Origin: Trichosporon coremiiforme | Lineage: Eukaryota > Basidiomycota > Tremellomycetes > Trichosporonales > Trichosporonaceae | NCBI GenBank assembly: GCA_039545355.1 | Contig: BCJJ01000013.1 | Coordinates: forward strand, 791,980-855,979 | Direction: 5' to 3' | Length of the DNA stretch: 64,000 nucleotides | In this document: positions 1 to 10,549 of the stretch, piece by piece | Numbering within the stretch: the stretch's first letter is position 1 | Layout: each line of letters begins with the position of its first letter | Translations under genes and position numbers: made by a program | The notes under the pieces: generated by a model | What the model was told of the DNA's origin: nothing | What the model saw: the letters and a program-made list of their open reading frames with translations, nothing else | Database searches by the model: none

Positions 1-168
1 CCATCTGTCGTGACCACATAGAAACCGAAACAGCTGCCAGCTTGCAACCACCACCACCGCTTGCGCTGCCTGCGCCTTTGCTCGCATTTCGGACTCGCCG
101 TTCCTCCCTTCCCTATTTCTTTCAAGAACCACTTCCGCCCTTGTACAACTTCCCCTTGCTCCTCTCTT

Positions 169-186
169 TCTCTCTCTCTCTCTCTC
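169..186. repeat. (TC)9 dinucleotide tract in promoter/5' UTR
   Basis: Nine TC dinucleotides inside a longer pyrimidine-rich stretch, just upstream of the 5' UTR intron of the sulfite reductase gene. Pyrimidine-rich tracts of this kind are common near fungal transcription start sites; a role here is inference. Confidence 0.7.
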
Positions 187-237
187 CCCAAAACCAACCT
201 TTCGGACACTCGCGAGCTAGCTAAGGCTGTAGGATAG

Positions 238-289
238 GTGAGTCGCCCGTCCCCATCGCTAGTCCGGCAACACGGCTAACTTTTTCCAG
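238..289 (+). other. 5' UTR intron of the sulfite reductase gene
   Basis: A 52-nt intron lies immediately before the start codon at 295. It has a GTGAGT donor at 238, a GGCTAAC branch site near 274-280, a T-rich stretch and an AG at 288-289. It leaves a five-nt leader before ATG. It is predicted from splice signals only. Confidence 0.75.
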
Positions 290-294
290 ACACA

Positions 295-3200
295 ATGTCC
301 CTCGTTGCCTCGCTCGTCCGACTCGCGCCCACCGTGGCTCACCCCGTCCCCGGTGTGCCCAGCGAAGTTAACAAGCTCAACCCCTACCTTCCCCTCCCCA
401 AGGACACCCAGCTCCTCACCAACTCGACCTTCCTCCCCTCGCTCCCGAGCGCTTCCACCGGCGTCGTTCACGTTCTCGGCGCTGAGTCTGCTCAGGCCCC
501 CCGCTCGCCCAAGGCCGTTTCGGTCATCTCCCGCTCCGCCCAGGAGGCTTACGACCACGCTATCATCGCCCAGCGTCTCGCCAAGTCCGGCGATGTGATT
601 GTCTACCACTTTGTTGCCCCTGCTGCTCTTGAGGGCAAGGTCGAGGAGGTCGACGCTTCCAAGCTCCTTGCCTCTGCTCCTCTCGAGCTCGAGGGAGACT
701 TCGCTGAGGCTCTCCCCAAGGCGTTCGACGCCGCCTCTCTCGAGGTTCTCAAGCTTACCCGCCGCGCTCAGCCCGTTCTTTCGGGTTCCGCTGAGGGCGA
801 CCGCGCTGTTCTCAACTTCCTCCCCACCTCGCTCAAGGCCAAGGGCGTCGTTGACATTGCTCTCGCTTCTCCGCTCAACAACCAGAAGGTCGCGGGTGTC
901 AAGGCCAAGGAGGTCGTTGTTGTTGAGGGTGGAAACGGCAAGTACGGTGCCGCTTGGGCTGCCGTTGTCGATGCTCTCGAGGGACAGGAGGCTACTATCC
1001 GCTCCGTCCTTGTCGCCTCTCCCAAGGCTATTGGCCAGCTTGACGCTGCCACTGCCTCGAGCGCCCCTGTCTCGCGCATCGGATCGCCCTCGGCCATCCC
1101 CGAGATCCCCTCGAGCTCGATCACCGTTCCCTCCGCTGAGTCGACTTACACCTCGCTCCTGGAGGCTACCCCCCACCCTCTCGAGATTCTCAACGACCCC
1201 GCTCACCTGTCGGCCAACGAGTCGACCTCCCCTCTCTACGCTTTCGGTAAGGCTGTCGCTATCCGCACTGAGCGTGAGCGCCTCGTTGAGCTCGTCAAGA
1301 AGGTTCTGAAGAACCCCGAGACCCGCAAGGAGGTCCACACCGCCCTCGCTGACTGGCTTCTCGTCAAGGACGACAAGAAGAGCGCCGAGGCTGGCGAGAA
1401 GGCCGCCAAGGCCCTCGGCCAGGGTGCCAACGAGGACGAGTCTGAGCTCGTTGCCCTCGGCAAGAAGGGCCACTGGACCAAGACTGCCCTCTGGATCGTC
1501 ATCTCCAACTCGTGGGCTGCTGACCTCGCCTCGTCGGGTCTCCACCACGCCCTCGTCTCCGGCCTGGACATCAACCTCCTCGTCTACGAGACCCAGCCCT
1601 CGCCTTTCTCGCCCCTTGCCGAGAAGCAGCGCGAGCGCAAGAAGGACCTCGCCCTCTACGCCCTCAACCTCGGAGACGTCTATGTCTCGTCGGTTGCCGT
1701 CTTCGCCGACTACGCCAACGTCATCAACGCCATGCGCGAGGCTGAGGCTTACAGCGGCCCCTCGCTCGTCCTCGCTTACCTCCCCTGGGGTGAGAAGGAG
1801 GACGGTGCCACTATTGGCACCAACGACAAGGTTGGCCCTCTCGAGCGTCTCCGTGAGACCAAGCGCGCCGTTTCTGGTGGCTGGTGGCCCCTCTTCCGCT
1901 GGAACCCCACCGCGGCCGACGAGAAGCGCTTCACCCTCGACGCTCCTCACATCAAGAACGCTCTCGCCGAGTTCCTCGACCGCCAGAGCCACCTCTCGCA
2001 GCTCACCCGCGCCGAGCCCGCCATCGACCCCAAGGTCACTGGCTCCAAGGGCACTGACCTTGCTGCTGCCCGCAAGCAGAAGGCTCGCGAGGCCTACGAC
2101 CGTCTCCTGAACGCCCTCGACGGCCCCGGTCTCCTCGTCCTCTTCGCCTCTGATGGTGGCAACGCCGAGAAGACCGCCAAGCAGCTCGTCTCTCGTGCCA
2201 AGATGCGCGGTGTCTCTGCCTCGCTCCGCGTCCTCGACTCTATCGCTGAGGACATCGTTGCCAACCTCGCTGAGGAGGCCAACGTTGTCATCGTCACCTC
2301 GACCGCCGGCCAGGGTGAGTCGCCCCTGAACGGTCGTGAGTTCCACAAGGCTCTCGCCAAGGTCGACGCTGCCGACGTCAAGTCCAAGCTTGCCGACACC
2401 AAGATCTCCGTCTTCGCCATGGGTGACTCCAAGTACTGGCCCCGCAAGGAGGACTACATCTACTACAACAAGCCCGGAAAGGACCTCTTCGCCAAGCTCA
2501 CTGGCCTCGGTGTCACTGAGCTCATTCCCCTCGGTCTCGGTGACGACTCTGACGCCGACGGATGGAAGACTGGCTACAAGTCTTGGGAGGCTGAGCTCTG
2601 GAAGGCCCTCGGCGTCGACTCGGTCGACGTTATCGAGGAGGCCGAGGAGGTCGTTGCCAACGAGCACATCAAGATTGCCTCGAACTACCTCCGTGGTACC
2701 ATTCTCGAGGGTCTCGCCGACAAGAGCACCGGTGCCATCGGTGCCTCGGACCAGCAGCTCACCAAGTTCCACGGTACCTACATGCAGGACGACCGTGACA
2801 TTCGCGAGTCGCTCGCCGCCCAGGGTCTTGAGCCTGCCTACTCGTTCATGATCCGTGTCCGTATGCCCGGTGGTGTCTGTACCCCCGAGCAGTGGCTCCA
2901 CATGGACCGCATCGCCGACGAGCACGGTAACAGCACGTTCAAGCTCACGACCCGTCAGACCTTCCAGTTCCACGGTGTCGTCAAGGCTCACCTCAAGCCC
3001 GCCATGCAGGCTATCAACCGTTCGCTGCTTGACACCATCGCCGCCTGTGGTGACGTCAACCGTAATGTCCTCTGCTCCTTCAACCCGAACATCTCCAACG
3101 TTCACCAGGACGCTTACGAGTTCGCTACCAACATCTCTGAGCACCTCCTGCCCAAGACCACCGCCTACCACGAGATCTGGCTCGACAAGAAGCCCGTCTT

Positions 3201-4341
3201 CACTGGCGCCGTCCAGGACCTGGAGCCCCTCTACGGCCCCTACTACCTTCCCCGAAAGTTCAAGATCGCCGTCGCTGTTCCCCCCGACAACGCCGTCGAC
3301 GTCTTCACCAACGACCTCGGCTTCATCGCGATCGTTGAGAACGACAAGATCATCGGTTACAACGTCTCCGTCGGTGGAGGTATGGGTGTCACGCACTCCA
3401 ACAAGAAGACCTACCCTCGTCTTGCTGACGTTCTTGGTTTCGTCACTCCTGAGGACGGTGTTCTTGCTGCTGAGGCTGTCATGCTCACCCAGCGTGACTT
3501 CGGTAACCGTCAGGACCGCAAGAACGCTCGTCTTAAGTACACTGTCGACCGTCTTGGTGTCCCCACCTTCAAGGCTGAGGTTGAGAAGCGCATGAAGAAG
3601 CCCTTCCAGCCCGCCCGCGCCTACACCTTTGACTCGAACCTCGACCAGTTCGGCTGGGAGAAGGGACAGGACGGCAAGAACCACTTCACGCTGTTCATCG
3701 AGAACGGCCGTGTCGAGAACACTGCCCAGCACCAGTTCAAGGACGGTCTCCGCGAGATCGCCCAGGTCCACAAGGGCATGTTCCGCCTGACTGCCAACCA
3801 GCACGTCATCCTCTGCGACGTCGACGACGCCGACCTGCCCAACATCAAGCGTCTCCTGTCCAAGTGGGGCCTTGACAACATCAACCACTCTGGTCTCCGT
3901 CTCTCGTCTTCGGCGTGTGTCGCCTTCCCCACCTGTGGTCTTGCCATGGCCGAGTCGGAGCGCTACCTGCCCGTCCTCATCGACAAGGTCGAGAAGATCT
4001 GCGAGGAGGCTGGTGTCGGCCACGACGCCCTCGTCATGCGTATGTCTGGATGCCCGAACGGATGCTCGCGTCCGTGGGCTGCCGAGGTCGCCTTCGTCGG
4101 CAAGGCGCCTGGCTCGTACATGATGCTCCTCGGTGGAGGCTACAACGGAGAGCGCCTGAACAAGCCGTTCAAGGAGAGCGTGACCGAGCCCGAGATCCTG
4201 GAGATCATGGGCGATCTCATCCGACGATGGGCCAAGGAGCGCAACGACGGCGAGCGCTTCGGTGACTGGACCGTCCGCGCCGGCATCATTGCGCCGACCA
4301 AGAGCGGCAAGACGTTCTACGAGAACTCGTGTATTGCGTAA
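295..4341 (+). CDS. MET5: Sulfite reductase [NADPH] hemoprotein beta subunit (Met5/Ecm17 type)
   Basis: Reduces sulfite to sulfide in the cytosol, the last step of assimilatory sulfate reduction before homocysteine and cysteine synthesis. The single 1348-residue coding exon matches the large fungal beta subunit. Its N-terminal half resembles the pyruvate:ferredoxin oxidoreductase fold. A flavodoxin-like domain follows at about residues 612-770 (FASDGGNAEKTA, then STAGQGES). The siroheme/[4Fe-4S] hemoprotein part fills about 800-1348. Cluster and siroheme ligands are visible as C1208-x5-C1214 (ACVAFPTC) and C1253-x3-C1257 (SGCPNGC); the substrate-side motif RQTFQFHG is also present. The start follows a 5' UTR intron. 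Strong C-ending codon use suggests high expression, and it also opens a spurious 1384-codon frame on the other strand. Only 294 bases of promoter lie in the window. Confidence 0.97.
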   Translation: MSLVASLVRLAPTVAHPVPGVPSEVNKLNPYLPLPKDTQLLTNSTFLPSLPSASTGVVHVLGAESAQAPRSPKAVSVISRSAQEAYDHAIIAQRLAKSGDVIVYHFVAPAALEGKVEEVDASKLLASAPLELEGDFAEALPKAFDAASLEVLKLTRRAQPVLSGSAEGDRAVLNFLPTSLKAKGVVDIALASPLNNQKVAGVKAKEVVVVEGGNGKYGAAWAAVVDALEGQEATIRSVLVASPKAIGQLDAATASSAPVSRIGSPSAIPEIPSSSITVPSAESTYTSLLEATPHPLEILNDPAHLSANESTSPLYAFGKAVAIRTERERLVELVKKVLKNPETRKEVHTALADWLLVKDDKKSAEAGEKAAKALGQGANEDESELVALGKKGHWTKTALWIVISNSWAADLASSGLHHALVSGLDINLLVYETQPSPFSPLAEKQRERKKDLALYALNLGDVYVSSVAVFADYANVINAMREAEAYSGPSLVLAYLPWGEKEDGATIGTNDKVGPLERLRETKRAVSGGWWPLFRWNPTAADEKRFTLDAPHIKNALAEFLDRQSHLSQLTRAEPAIDPKVTGSKGTDLAAARKQKAREAYDRLLNALDGPGLLVLFASDGGNAEKTAKQLVSRAKMRGVSASLRVLDSIAEDIVANLAEEANVVIVTSTAGQGESPLNGREFHKALAKVDAADVKSKLADTKISVFAMGDSKYWPRKEDYIYYNKPGKDLFAKLTGLGVTELIPLGLGDDSDADGWKTGYKSWEAELWKALGVDSVDVIEEAEEVVANEHIKIASNYLRGTILEGLADKSTGAIGASDQQLTKFHGTYMQDDRDIRESLAAQGLEPAYSFMIRVRMPGGVCTPEQWLHMDRIADEHGNSTFKLTTRQTFQFHGVVKAHLKPAMQAINRSLLDTIAACGDVNRNVLCSFNPNISNVHQDAYEFATNISEHLLPKTTAYHEIWLDKKPVFTGAVQDLEPLYGPYYLPRKFKIAVAVPPDNAVDVFTNDLGFIAIVENDKIIGYNVSVGGGMGVTHSNKKTYPRLADVLGFVTPEDGVLAAEAVMLTQRDFGNRQDRKNARLKYTVDRLGVPTFKAEVEKRMKKPFQPARAYTFDSNLDQFGWEKGQDGKNHFTLFIENGRVENTAQHQFKDGLREIAQVHKGMFRLTANQHVILCDVDDADLPNIKRLLSKWGLDNINHSGLRLSSSACVAFPTCGLAMAESERYLPVLIDKVEKICEEAGVGHDALVMRMSGCPNGCSRPWAAEVAFVGKAPGSYMMLLGGGYNGERLNKPFKESVTEPEILEIMGDLIRRWAKERNDGERFGDWTVRAGIIAPTKSGKTFYENSCIA

Positions 4342-5533
4342 AAGTGTTAGTGGTACAGGTACCGTTAAAAAGGGATCAGCGTTCAGCGTATCTATTAGAG
4401 TTGTTGCAGTCATATATCATATAGTCATATTATGGATTCTTGCATTTTCAGCAGTCTGGGTGCACGGGAGGCAGGTCGATATGTCGAAGAGTCGATGCTT
4501 CGTCGAGAGGGTTGAAGACAAGCCGAGAGCGTGTCACGGGTCCGCCACTGTAGCCTTTGGAACGGTACGGGCGGGAGATAAATGGGTTTGCAAGGGCTAG
4601 CCACAATCACGAGCTAATCGTACTTGAGGGGTCTCTGGGTCCAGCAGAACGGGAAGAAGGAGGCTTGCATTCTAGTCCTTCCAGTTAGGACTTCGGAACG
4701 AGACCTGCGCACGTCCTGGTCGCGAATCTGGAGAACAGCCATTGGAAGCGAGGAGGCTGTACAGCCAGTTTCATCAGTCCCCTCGTGTTGATACGGTAGA
4801 TATGCGTTGCGGCCGTGAGGTGTGCTGCCCAAGCGCACCGCAAGTCTTTATGACTCGGTGCCCCAATGTAGCTTGTGCAAATCGCACGACCTGCGTACCT
4901 GCGTACCTGCGTGCCTACGCAGCCTCCGCAAGAGCGCAGATGGGTCCGAGGCAGCAACGAGATCTCTCAGAAGGCAGACGCGTCCCCGCACCACAGTGCA
5001 CTGCGACGACTGGGCGTTCGAATTCCGGTGGCACTCACTTCGTCCACCTCGTTAGCTCGTTCGCCCTAGAGTCTAGATTGCCCTCAGACATTCCCTAATG
5101 CCCTGCTATTGCCCTGGCCTATTCAAACCCCGTCATACCCGTCACCCGACCATTATCAGAGACAAAAGAGGCGTCCCTGACGTTCCTAGGCGTTTCGCTC
5201 ACCAGGGCTCACCCTGCGTAATCTCGCCCGGTGGCCAAGATAGTTCACGCAATTGCACTGCACAGCTACACCCCGTCATCCCCGTCCACCTCCCACAGAC
5301 TTCCCTCGCCATCCGTTACATCCTCTTCTGTCATCCTCATTCTCCATCCCAGTCACTTGCGCATCCACCGAACTCCTGAGACTGTCATCTCGCTCCTGCG
5401 CTCAACCGTTCGCCTCTATCTTTGCTCACGCGCACCGGCGCCCAAGCTTCCTCCGCTCACGCACCTCGCGCTCGCCCGAGCCCAAACTTTCGCTCACCCT
5501 CGTCCTTGCTTCGCTCAGAAGCTCGTCACCACC
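4342..5533. other. Intergenic region, sulfite reductase 3' end to kinase start
   Basis: About 1.2 kb with no supportable gene. Three near-identical copies of the 8-mer CTGCGTAC lie in tandem at 4891-4914. The 300 bases before 5534 are C-rich and open in one frame with the kinase, but read as 5' UTR: low-complexity Ser/Pro/His translation and a much better start context at 5534. Confidence 0.6.
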
Positions 5534-7255
5534 ATGGGCATCACGTCCGACCTGCGCGACGCGTTGCTTTCGCAGCCCAAGTCGTTCAAGAAGAAGAAGG
5601 AGTACTCGCTCGAAGAACTCCTGGGCCGCGGCGGGTTCGGCAAGGTCGTGCGTGCGACGTGGCGTCCGCCAGCCGGAGAGGAGAAGGAGGTCGCTCTCAA
5701 GTGAGTAGCAGTGCTCGAAGGGCAGGACGAGCGCAAGGGCGTGAGCTGGGCTGGGTGTCTGGCGGGGAGGAGACGGGGGGACAACGAGCGCACGTCACGG
5801 AGTCGTCACTGCTGCGGTCGGTTGTGCGTGCGCCCCCTCTGCGCGCTGCGGTAACGTCGCGCCGTGGCGCCAGCTTCTCGCGCTGCGTCCGCTTTCACTC
5901 CGCCCTGCACCGAGTCTCCGCAGCTAGCAGCCCTCGCTCTCCCGGGCCTCCCGAAACCCCCGCGCGTCCCGGGTCCATCGGCGCGTATGACAGGCGCTGA
6001 CTCCAGAATCGTCCCCAAGAAGCTAGTTAAGGACCCGTCGACGATCATGGACGAGATCAACGTGCTCAAGGATCTGGACAATCCGCACATTGTGCACGTG
6101 TGGGACCACTTCGAGAGCCGGGACAAGTACTACATTGCGTTCGAGCTCGCGATTGGCGGCGAGCTGTTTGACCGCATCACCGAGCGGGGGCGGTTCACAG
6201 AGAAGGACGCGGGAGACTGTATCCGGTGAGTCAAGGCGAGGCGCGGAGTGTTACTTGTGACAAGCTGGCCGTTGAGTCTCAGCTGACAGCCCAGACAAGT
6301 GCTCGAGGCGACAGCGTACCTGCACTCGAACCAGATCGTGCACCGCGACCTGAAACCCGAGAACATCCTGTTCAAGACGCGCGACCCCGTGTCCCCCATC
6401 GTGATCGCCGACTTTGGTATCGCAAAGCACCTCGAGCCCGACGAGGAGATCACCTCCATGGCCGGCTCGTTCGGGTACGCGGCGCCCGAAGTCCTCCTCG
6501 GCAAACCACACTCCTACCCGGTGGACCTGTGGTCGACCGGCGTGATCGCCTACACACTTTTGTGCGGGTACAGTCCGTTCCGGAGCGACGACAAGGCGGA
6601 GCTGATCCGGGAAACGACGCGGGGAAAAGTCACCTTCCACGACCGGTTCTGGAAGCACGTGTCCGAGCCGGCGAAGGACTTTATCCGCAAGCTCCTAGTT
6701 GTGGACCCGAAACAACGCCTGACGGCTGCTCAAGCTCTGCAGCATCCGTGGATTGTGGCATCGAGGGGCGCAATGAAGGAGGAGGACACGGCGAGAGAAA
6801 CCGGCTACGACCTGAGTTCGAACATTCGCGAAAACTTCAACCCGAGGAAGAAGTGGAGCGACGCGCTCAACGTCATCATGGCGAGCAACGCATTGAAGGC
6901 GGCGGGCAGGAAGAAGGACGAACCCCTCGACTCGGACAGTAGTAGCGAGGAGGGCTACGCTACGGCCGACAGTGAAACCCCTGGCGCTGCTGCCTCTTCT
7001 CCCGGGGCAGCGGGAGCGGGAGCCGCACCCTCCGTCCCCATTGCGGCCGCGGCGCAAGCCAACGCTCAAGCGAACGCAAGCGACGCGCGAACATCTACCC
7101 CCTCCCCCGTCCCGGCAGCCCCGGCAGTCCCGCAGACCCCAGCGACGCCAAAACCCTCCACGCCCGGCATACAGGCCGAGCGCGCCCCCTCCCGCTCCAG
7201 CAGCGGGTTCGGCCTCGCCGGACTCGTCAACTCTCTCAAGGCCCAGAAACTCTAG
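5534..7255 (+). CDS. CMK1: Calcium/calmodulin-dependent protein kinase, CaMKI type
   Basis: A Ser/Thr kinase expected to phosphorylate cytosolic targets when Ca2+/calmodulin rises. Three exons (5534-5700, 6007-6225, 6295-7255) join in frame into 448 residues. The start has a good context (CACCATGG). Visible kinase motifs are the glycine loop GRGGFG (31-36), VALK with catalytic K56, HRDLKPEN with D147, DFG (168-170) and APE (191-193). T182 lies where CaMKK would phosphorylate the activation loop. Residues about 307-330 (NFNPRKKWSDALNVI...) closely resemble the CaMKI autoinhibitory/calmodulin-binding helix, which separates it from other CAMK families. The tail from about 350 is Ala/Pro/Ser-rich and low complexity. 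The first intron is long (306 nt); both introns have CTGAC branch sites. Confidence 0.93.
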
Positions 7256-7571
7256 CAGAGCGGGTCCCCTTGGAAGCGGAGGAGGATCAAGTAGTCCGCC
7301 TTGCGCTACCTTTGCCTATAGACATTAAGTGTAGAATTAGCCATAAAGTATACCCCCTCACCAAAGAATCCATTCTTTTGCCCCGCACTTGCTGCCTCTG
7401 CGGTACATGCTGCATCGTCTAGATGTTCTACTGAACTGATTCTGTGGGTTGGAGCTGGTTGGAGCTGGCTGGAGCTGGCTGGAGCTGGTTGGAGCTGGCT
7501 GGAGCTGGCTGGAGCGGGCAGTGTGTTTAAGGCTCGCACCTCGCGGACGGCTCGCTGCGCTCGCCATCCGC
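7256..7571. other. Convergent 3' spacer between kinase and Med16
   Basis: The 3' ends of a + and a - gene face each other here. The only structure seen is the 10-bp tandem repeat at 7451-7510. Confidence 0.6.
7451..7510. repeat. 10-bp minisatellite, six tandem copies
   Basis: Six consecutive copies of GGAGCTGGYT, with partial copies on both sides. Positions 9-10 alternate TT/CT in the order TT, CT, CT, TT, CT, CT, a three-unit higher-order pattern repeated twice. It lies in the 3' spacer between two convergent genes and ends about 60 bases from the Med16 stop codon. Confidence 0.95.
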
Positions 7572-10460
7572 TCACCGCCTAATGTTAAGCGGAATCTCGA
7601 GCGGAACCCTAACCCAAGTCCCACCACACACGCAATTCATGTTCCAATTCTTCCTCCACGCGGACCAGGGGGACGCGGGCCCAGTCCTCATCACATTGCT
7701 AATCGCGAGCACTGTGCGGGCACTGCACCGGTCGCAAACGGCAGTGAGCATCTCGCCGACTGGGCCGAAACTCGCCCCGTCTCTTTCGGGCTGGACTGCG
7801 GGGGCCTCGAACAGCGCCGACGGCGAGGGGAGCGCCGCCAGTACGGAGGCGAGTTGCGGCGCGAGCGGCGCAATGTCGAGGGACAGGAGGGAGGCACACA
7901 CCTCTGCGTCGGCGGGACGGGGGAGCTTGCCCAGCCCGGCGACCACTTCGCCCCATGCGTTCAGGTCCACGCCTTCCGTCGCTGTTGCGTCCGCGACGCG
8001 CGTCTGCGCCACGGCCGTGGCCTGCGCGCACCGCGTGAGCATCATTGCGCTCTCGGGGGGACGGATGGGGCGGTCGAGCTGGGCGACAAACTTGGCGAAC
8101 GCGGCGCACAGCGCGACGAGGCGCGCCACGATGCGCCTCAAGAGCGGGTGCACGAGGTAGAGCATGCGGCTCGTGCCACTCGCTTCGGCGTCGGTGCTAC
8201 CGCTCCACTCCGCCGCGGCCTTCTCGGCCACGGCGTCCCGGAAGATCTGGCCGAGCAGCGCCACACTCCACTCGAACACGTCGACGAGGTGCCAGACACT
8301 GTCGAGGTCGAAGGAGATCACCCCGTTCTCCTCGTTTCCGCACAGGAAGAAGATCTGCGATGCCTCGCCGAGCCGGATCAGCTCGGCGGCGTAGGCGCGC
8401 CGCCCGTCGTCGGCTTGTGCCCAGACTGCGACTTGTATGCGGAGGATGTGGGGGACGTACGACCGCGAATGCTTCGTGAAGAGGTTCAGCGCCTGCTTCA
8501 GGATTGCGGCTGAGAGCGGGCCGGCTTCCGACCGGGGGACGAGCGCGAACGCGGCGCGCACCGCGTCGCTCCAGTCTACGCCTTGGACGACTGCTAGCTC
8601 GATGCTGCGCGCACACCGCTCGGCGATGTGGTTCAGCGACTCCTCGGGGTGCGCGGGGGCGCCGAGACGAGGCGAGGGGACCAGACGAGGCCGAGCACCT
8701 CCCCCTCCCACAGCTACCAGGCCCATCTCGCCCCGCGTCACGCCCTGGCTCGGGATCAGGGCCAGGTCGATGTTCCCCACGCTCGGGTCCAGCGCAAACT
8801 GCTCGCCCACGAGCGCCTTCCACCGCGGCGCGCCGCCTGCGCTCCCGTCGTTCTCAGAGTGCGGCGCCAGGTTGATGTGCGACAGAAACAGCCCCTCATT
8901 GTTCGATACTAGGCCCATGGCGAGCGTGTGCGGCGGCACGTCGGGCAGCACCGTCATGGCGAGTATAGATGTGCCTTCCGGCGACACTGTGGTGGTTTTC
9001 GATTCGACAGAAGGCGCCCAGTCCTGGGACGCGGCGGCATCGTCGCCCGACCCGAGCTCCTTGAACCCGTCCACGACGGCGACGGAGCGCTTGCGCAGCT
9101 CGACGTACTCGAAGCGCATGCGGACGCGCGGCGGCGGGCCAAACGTCATGTCCACGTCGCGGTAAATCAGGCTCAGGCCGACTCCCTCGCTCCCGTCTCC
9201 GTCGGGGAGGGGGACGAAGGCGACCTCCTCAAGGCTGGCGTGGGGCGGGGTCGTCGCGCCCTCGAACGGCTTTGGCTGCGCGTGTGGGAGAGCCGGCAGC
9301 GGCGTCGTCGCCAGGTATGGCATGTTGTTGCTGTCGAGGCCGATGTCGATGCGAGTCACGTTGACTTCGCCGTCGCGCTCGACTGCGGCCCACACCGCGT
9401 CGCTGCCGCCGACCATGCCGAGCCATCCGCGCTCGGCGCGGTATGTCCCCGAGCTCGTGGTGGGACCGGGGTTGTTCAGGCTTGCGTAGCTCCGGATGCC
9501 GAGTGGACAGCGCAGCGCGTTCAGCGTCCACGACAGCGGGGCCGCGTTTCCGCTCTCTGCCGCCGAGACGCTCTCGGTCGGCACAGCGTGCGAGCTGCGC
9601 GTGTCGAGCACGACGGTGGCCGGGAGAGGGTGCGGGTGCAGGAAGTAGATGAGGTCAGTCGAAAGGAGGACTATGCTCGGTCCACGGGAGCGCGCAGTGA
9701 AGTGACCAGGGGGCGGTACGGGCCCCAGTCCCGGGGCTGCCTTCTGCCCACTCGGGCTCAGCTTCGTGCGCGGCGGATAGACGTGAAGAACAGCAAGCGG
9801 CGGCGACGAGAGCGGCATGGCGGCCAGCGTCGGCCATCCGCCCTGCAGCGCCGAGGGCTCAAGGAGACTCGACCCAAAGACCATGAAGTCGCCCCGCTCC
9901 TCCATCCGCGGCACGCCCAGGTTCTCGCTCGGCCCATTGTTGAAGAAGGACGTGAGCCACGCCCCGTCAGGCGACACACTCATCATCTCCGACTTGCTGA
10001 AGACGGGTGGGAGGGCGATCGAGCGCGGCGCAGACTCTGTGAACACCGACGTCATGACATGGTGCCGTCCCATCCGCCCCGAGGGGGGATAGATGATGTA
10101 CGACGATCCGGGGTGGAATGCTGCAAGGCTCCTGCGATGTCAGCTTGCGACAAGTGTTGGACCAGCTCACCGTCCGGAGACTTTGCGGCGGGACGCCTCG
10201 GTCAGGCGCTGCATCCTGCGGAGGCCGTCGCGGGAGGTCTCTGCCTCTTCGGGGGATGTCGTGGCGTCGACCATTTCGGTGAAGTGGTCGGGGATGTTGA
10301 CGACGACGGACTCGCTGATGGCTGCATCGGCACTGGCACCGGTATCGCAGGCGGTCGTTGATTGTCGATTTGGTTCCGCTCTATCGCGCCTTTGTCCACC
10401 CTCACCGTAGACGACCTCCACCGGGCCACCGAGAGAGGGAGACGCAATGTGTGAGGTCAT
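7572..10460 (-). CDS. MED16: Mediator complex tail subunit Med16
   Basis: A subunit of the Mediator tail module (Sin4 in budding yeast) that links activators to RNA polymerase II in the nucleus. Two exons (10460-10171, then 10131-7572) join through a 39-nt intron into 949 residues. The first in-frame Met after an upstream in-frame stop is at 10460. The N-terminal two thirds look like a WD/beta-propeller region with blades such as SVSPDGAWLTSFF. The C-terminus carries the diagnostic Med16 zinc-binding signature: CDRC, then MNCVCGGTW close to the end, matching the ending of animal MED16. Family assignment rests mainly on that C-terminal block and overall length. It is divergent from Hikeshi, with only 89 bases between start codons. 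Confidence 0.8.
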
Positions 10461-10549
10461 CACGGCGATTTTATCGGCCACCCTTGGACACACCGAGCCA
10501 TTCAGTCGTCTTCTTCTTCTTGACTAGACTCTCCTGATCTGGTAACATC
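10461..10549. promoter_or_regulatory. Compact bidirectional promoter, Med16 / Hikeshi
   Basis: Only 89 bases separate the two divergent start codons (10460 on -, 10550 on +), so both promoters and 5' UTRs must overlap each other or the neighbouring gene. No TATA box was recognised. Confidence 0.6.

Noticed and set aside
259..4413. A 1384-codon open frame antisense to sulfite reductase
   Set aside because: It is produced by the strong C-ending codon bias of the sense gene: its translation is low-complexity Leu/Val/Glu/Gly/Asp/Arg repeats with no domain, and it has no splice or start signals of its own.
5231..5533. In-frame upstream extension of the kinase
   Set aside because: Low-complexity Ser/His/Pro translation without kinase-related features. 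The ATG at 5534 has the better context and opens just before the glycine loop.
8928..10361. 477-codon + strand frame opposite MED16
   Set aside because: His/Arg-rich shadow of the opposite strand; the minus strand carries the zinc signature and a consistent splice model.
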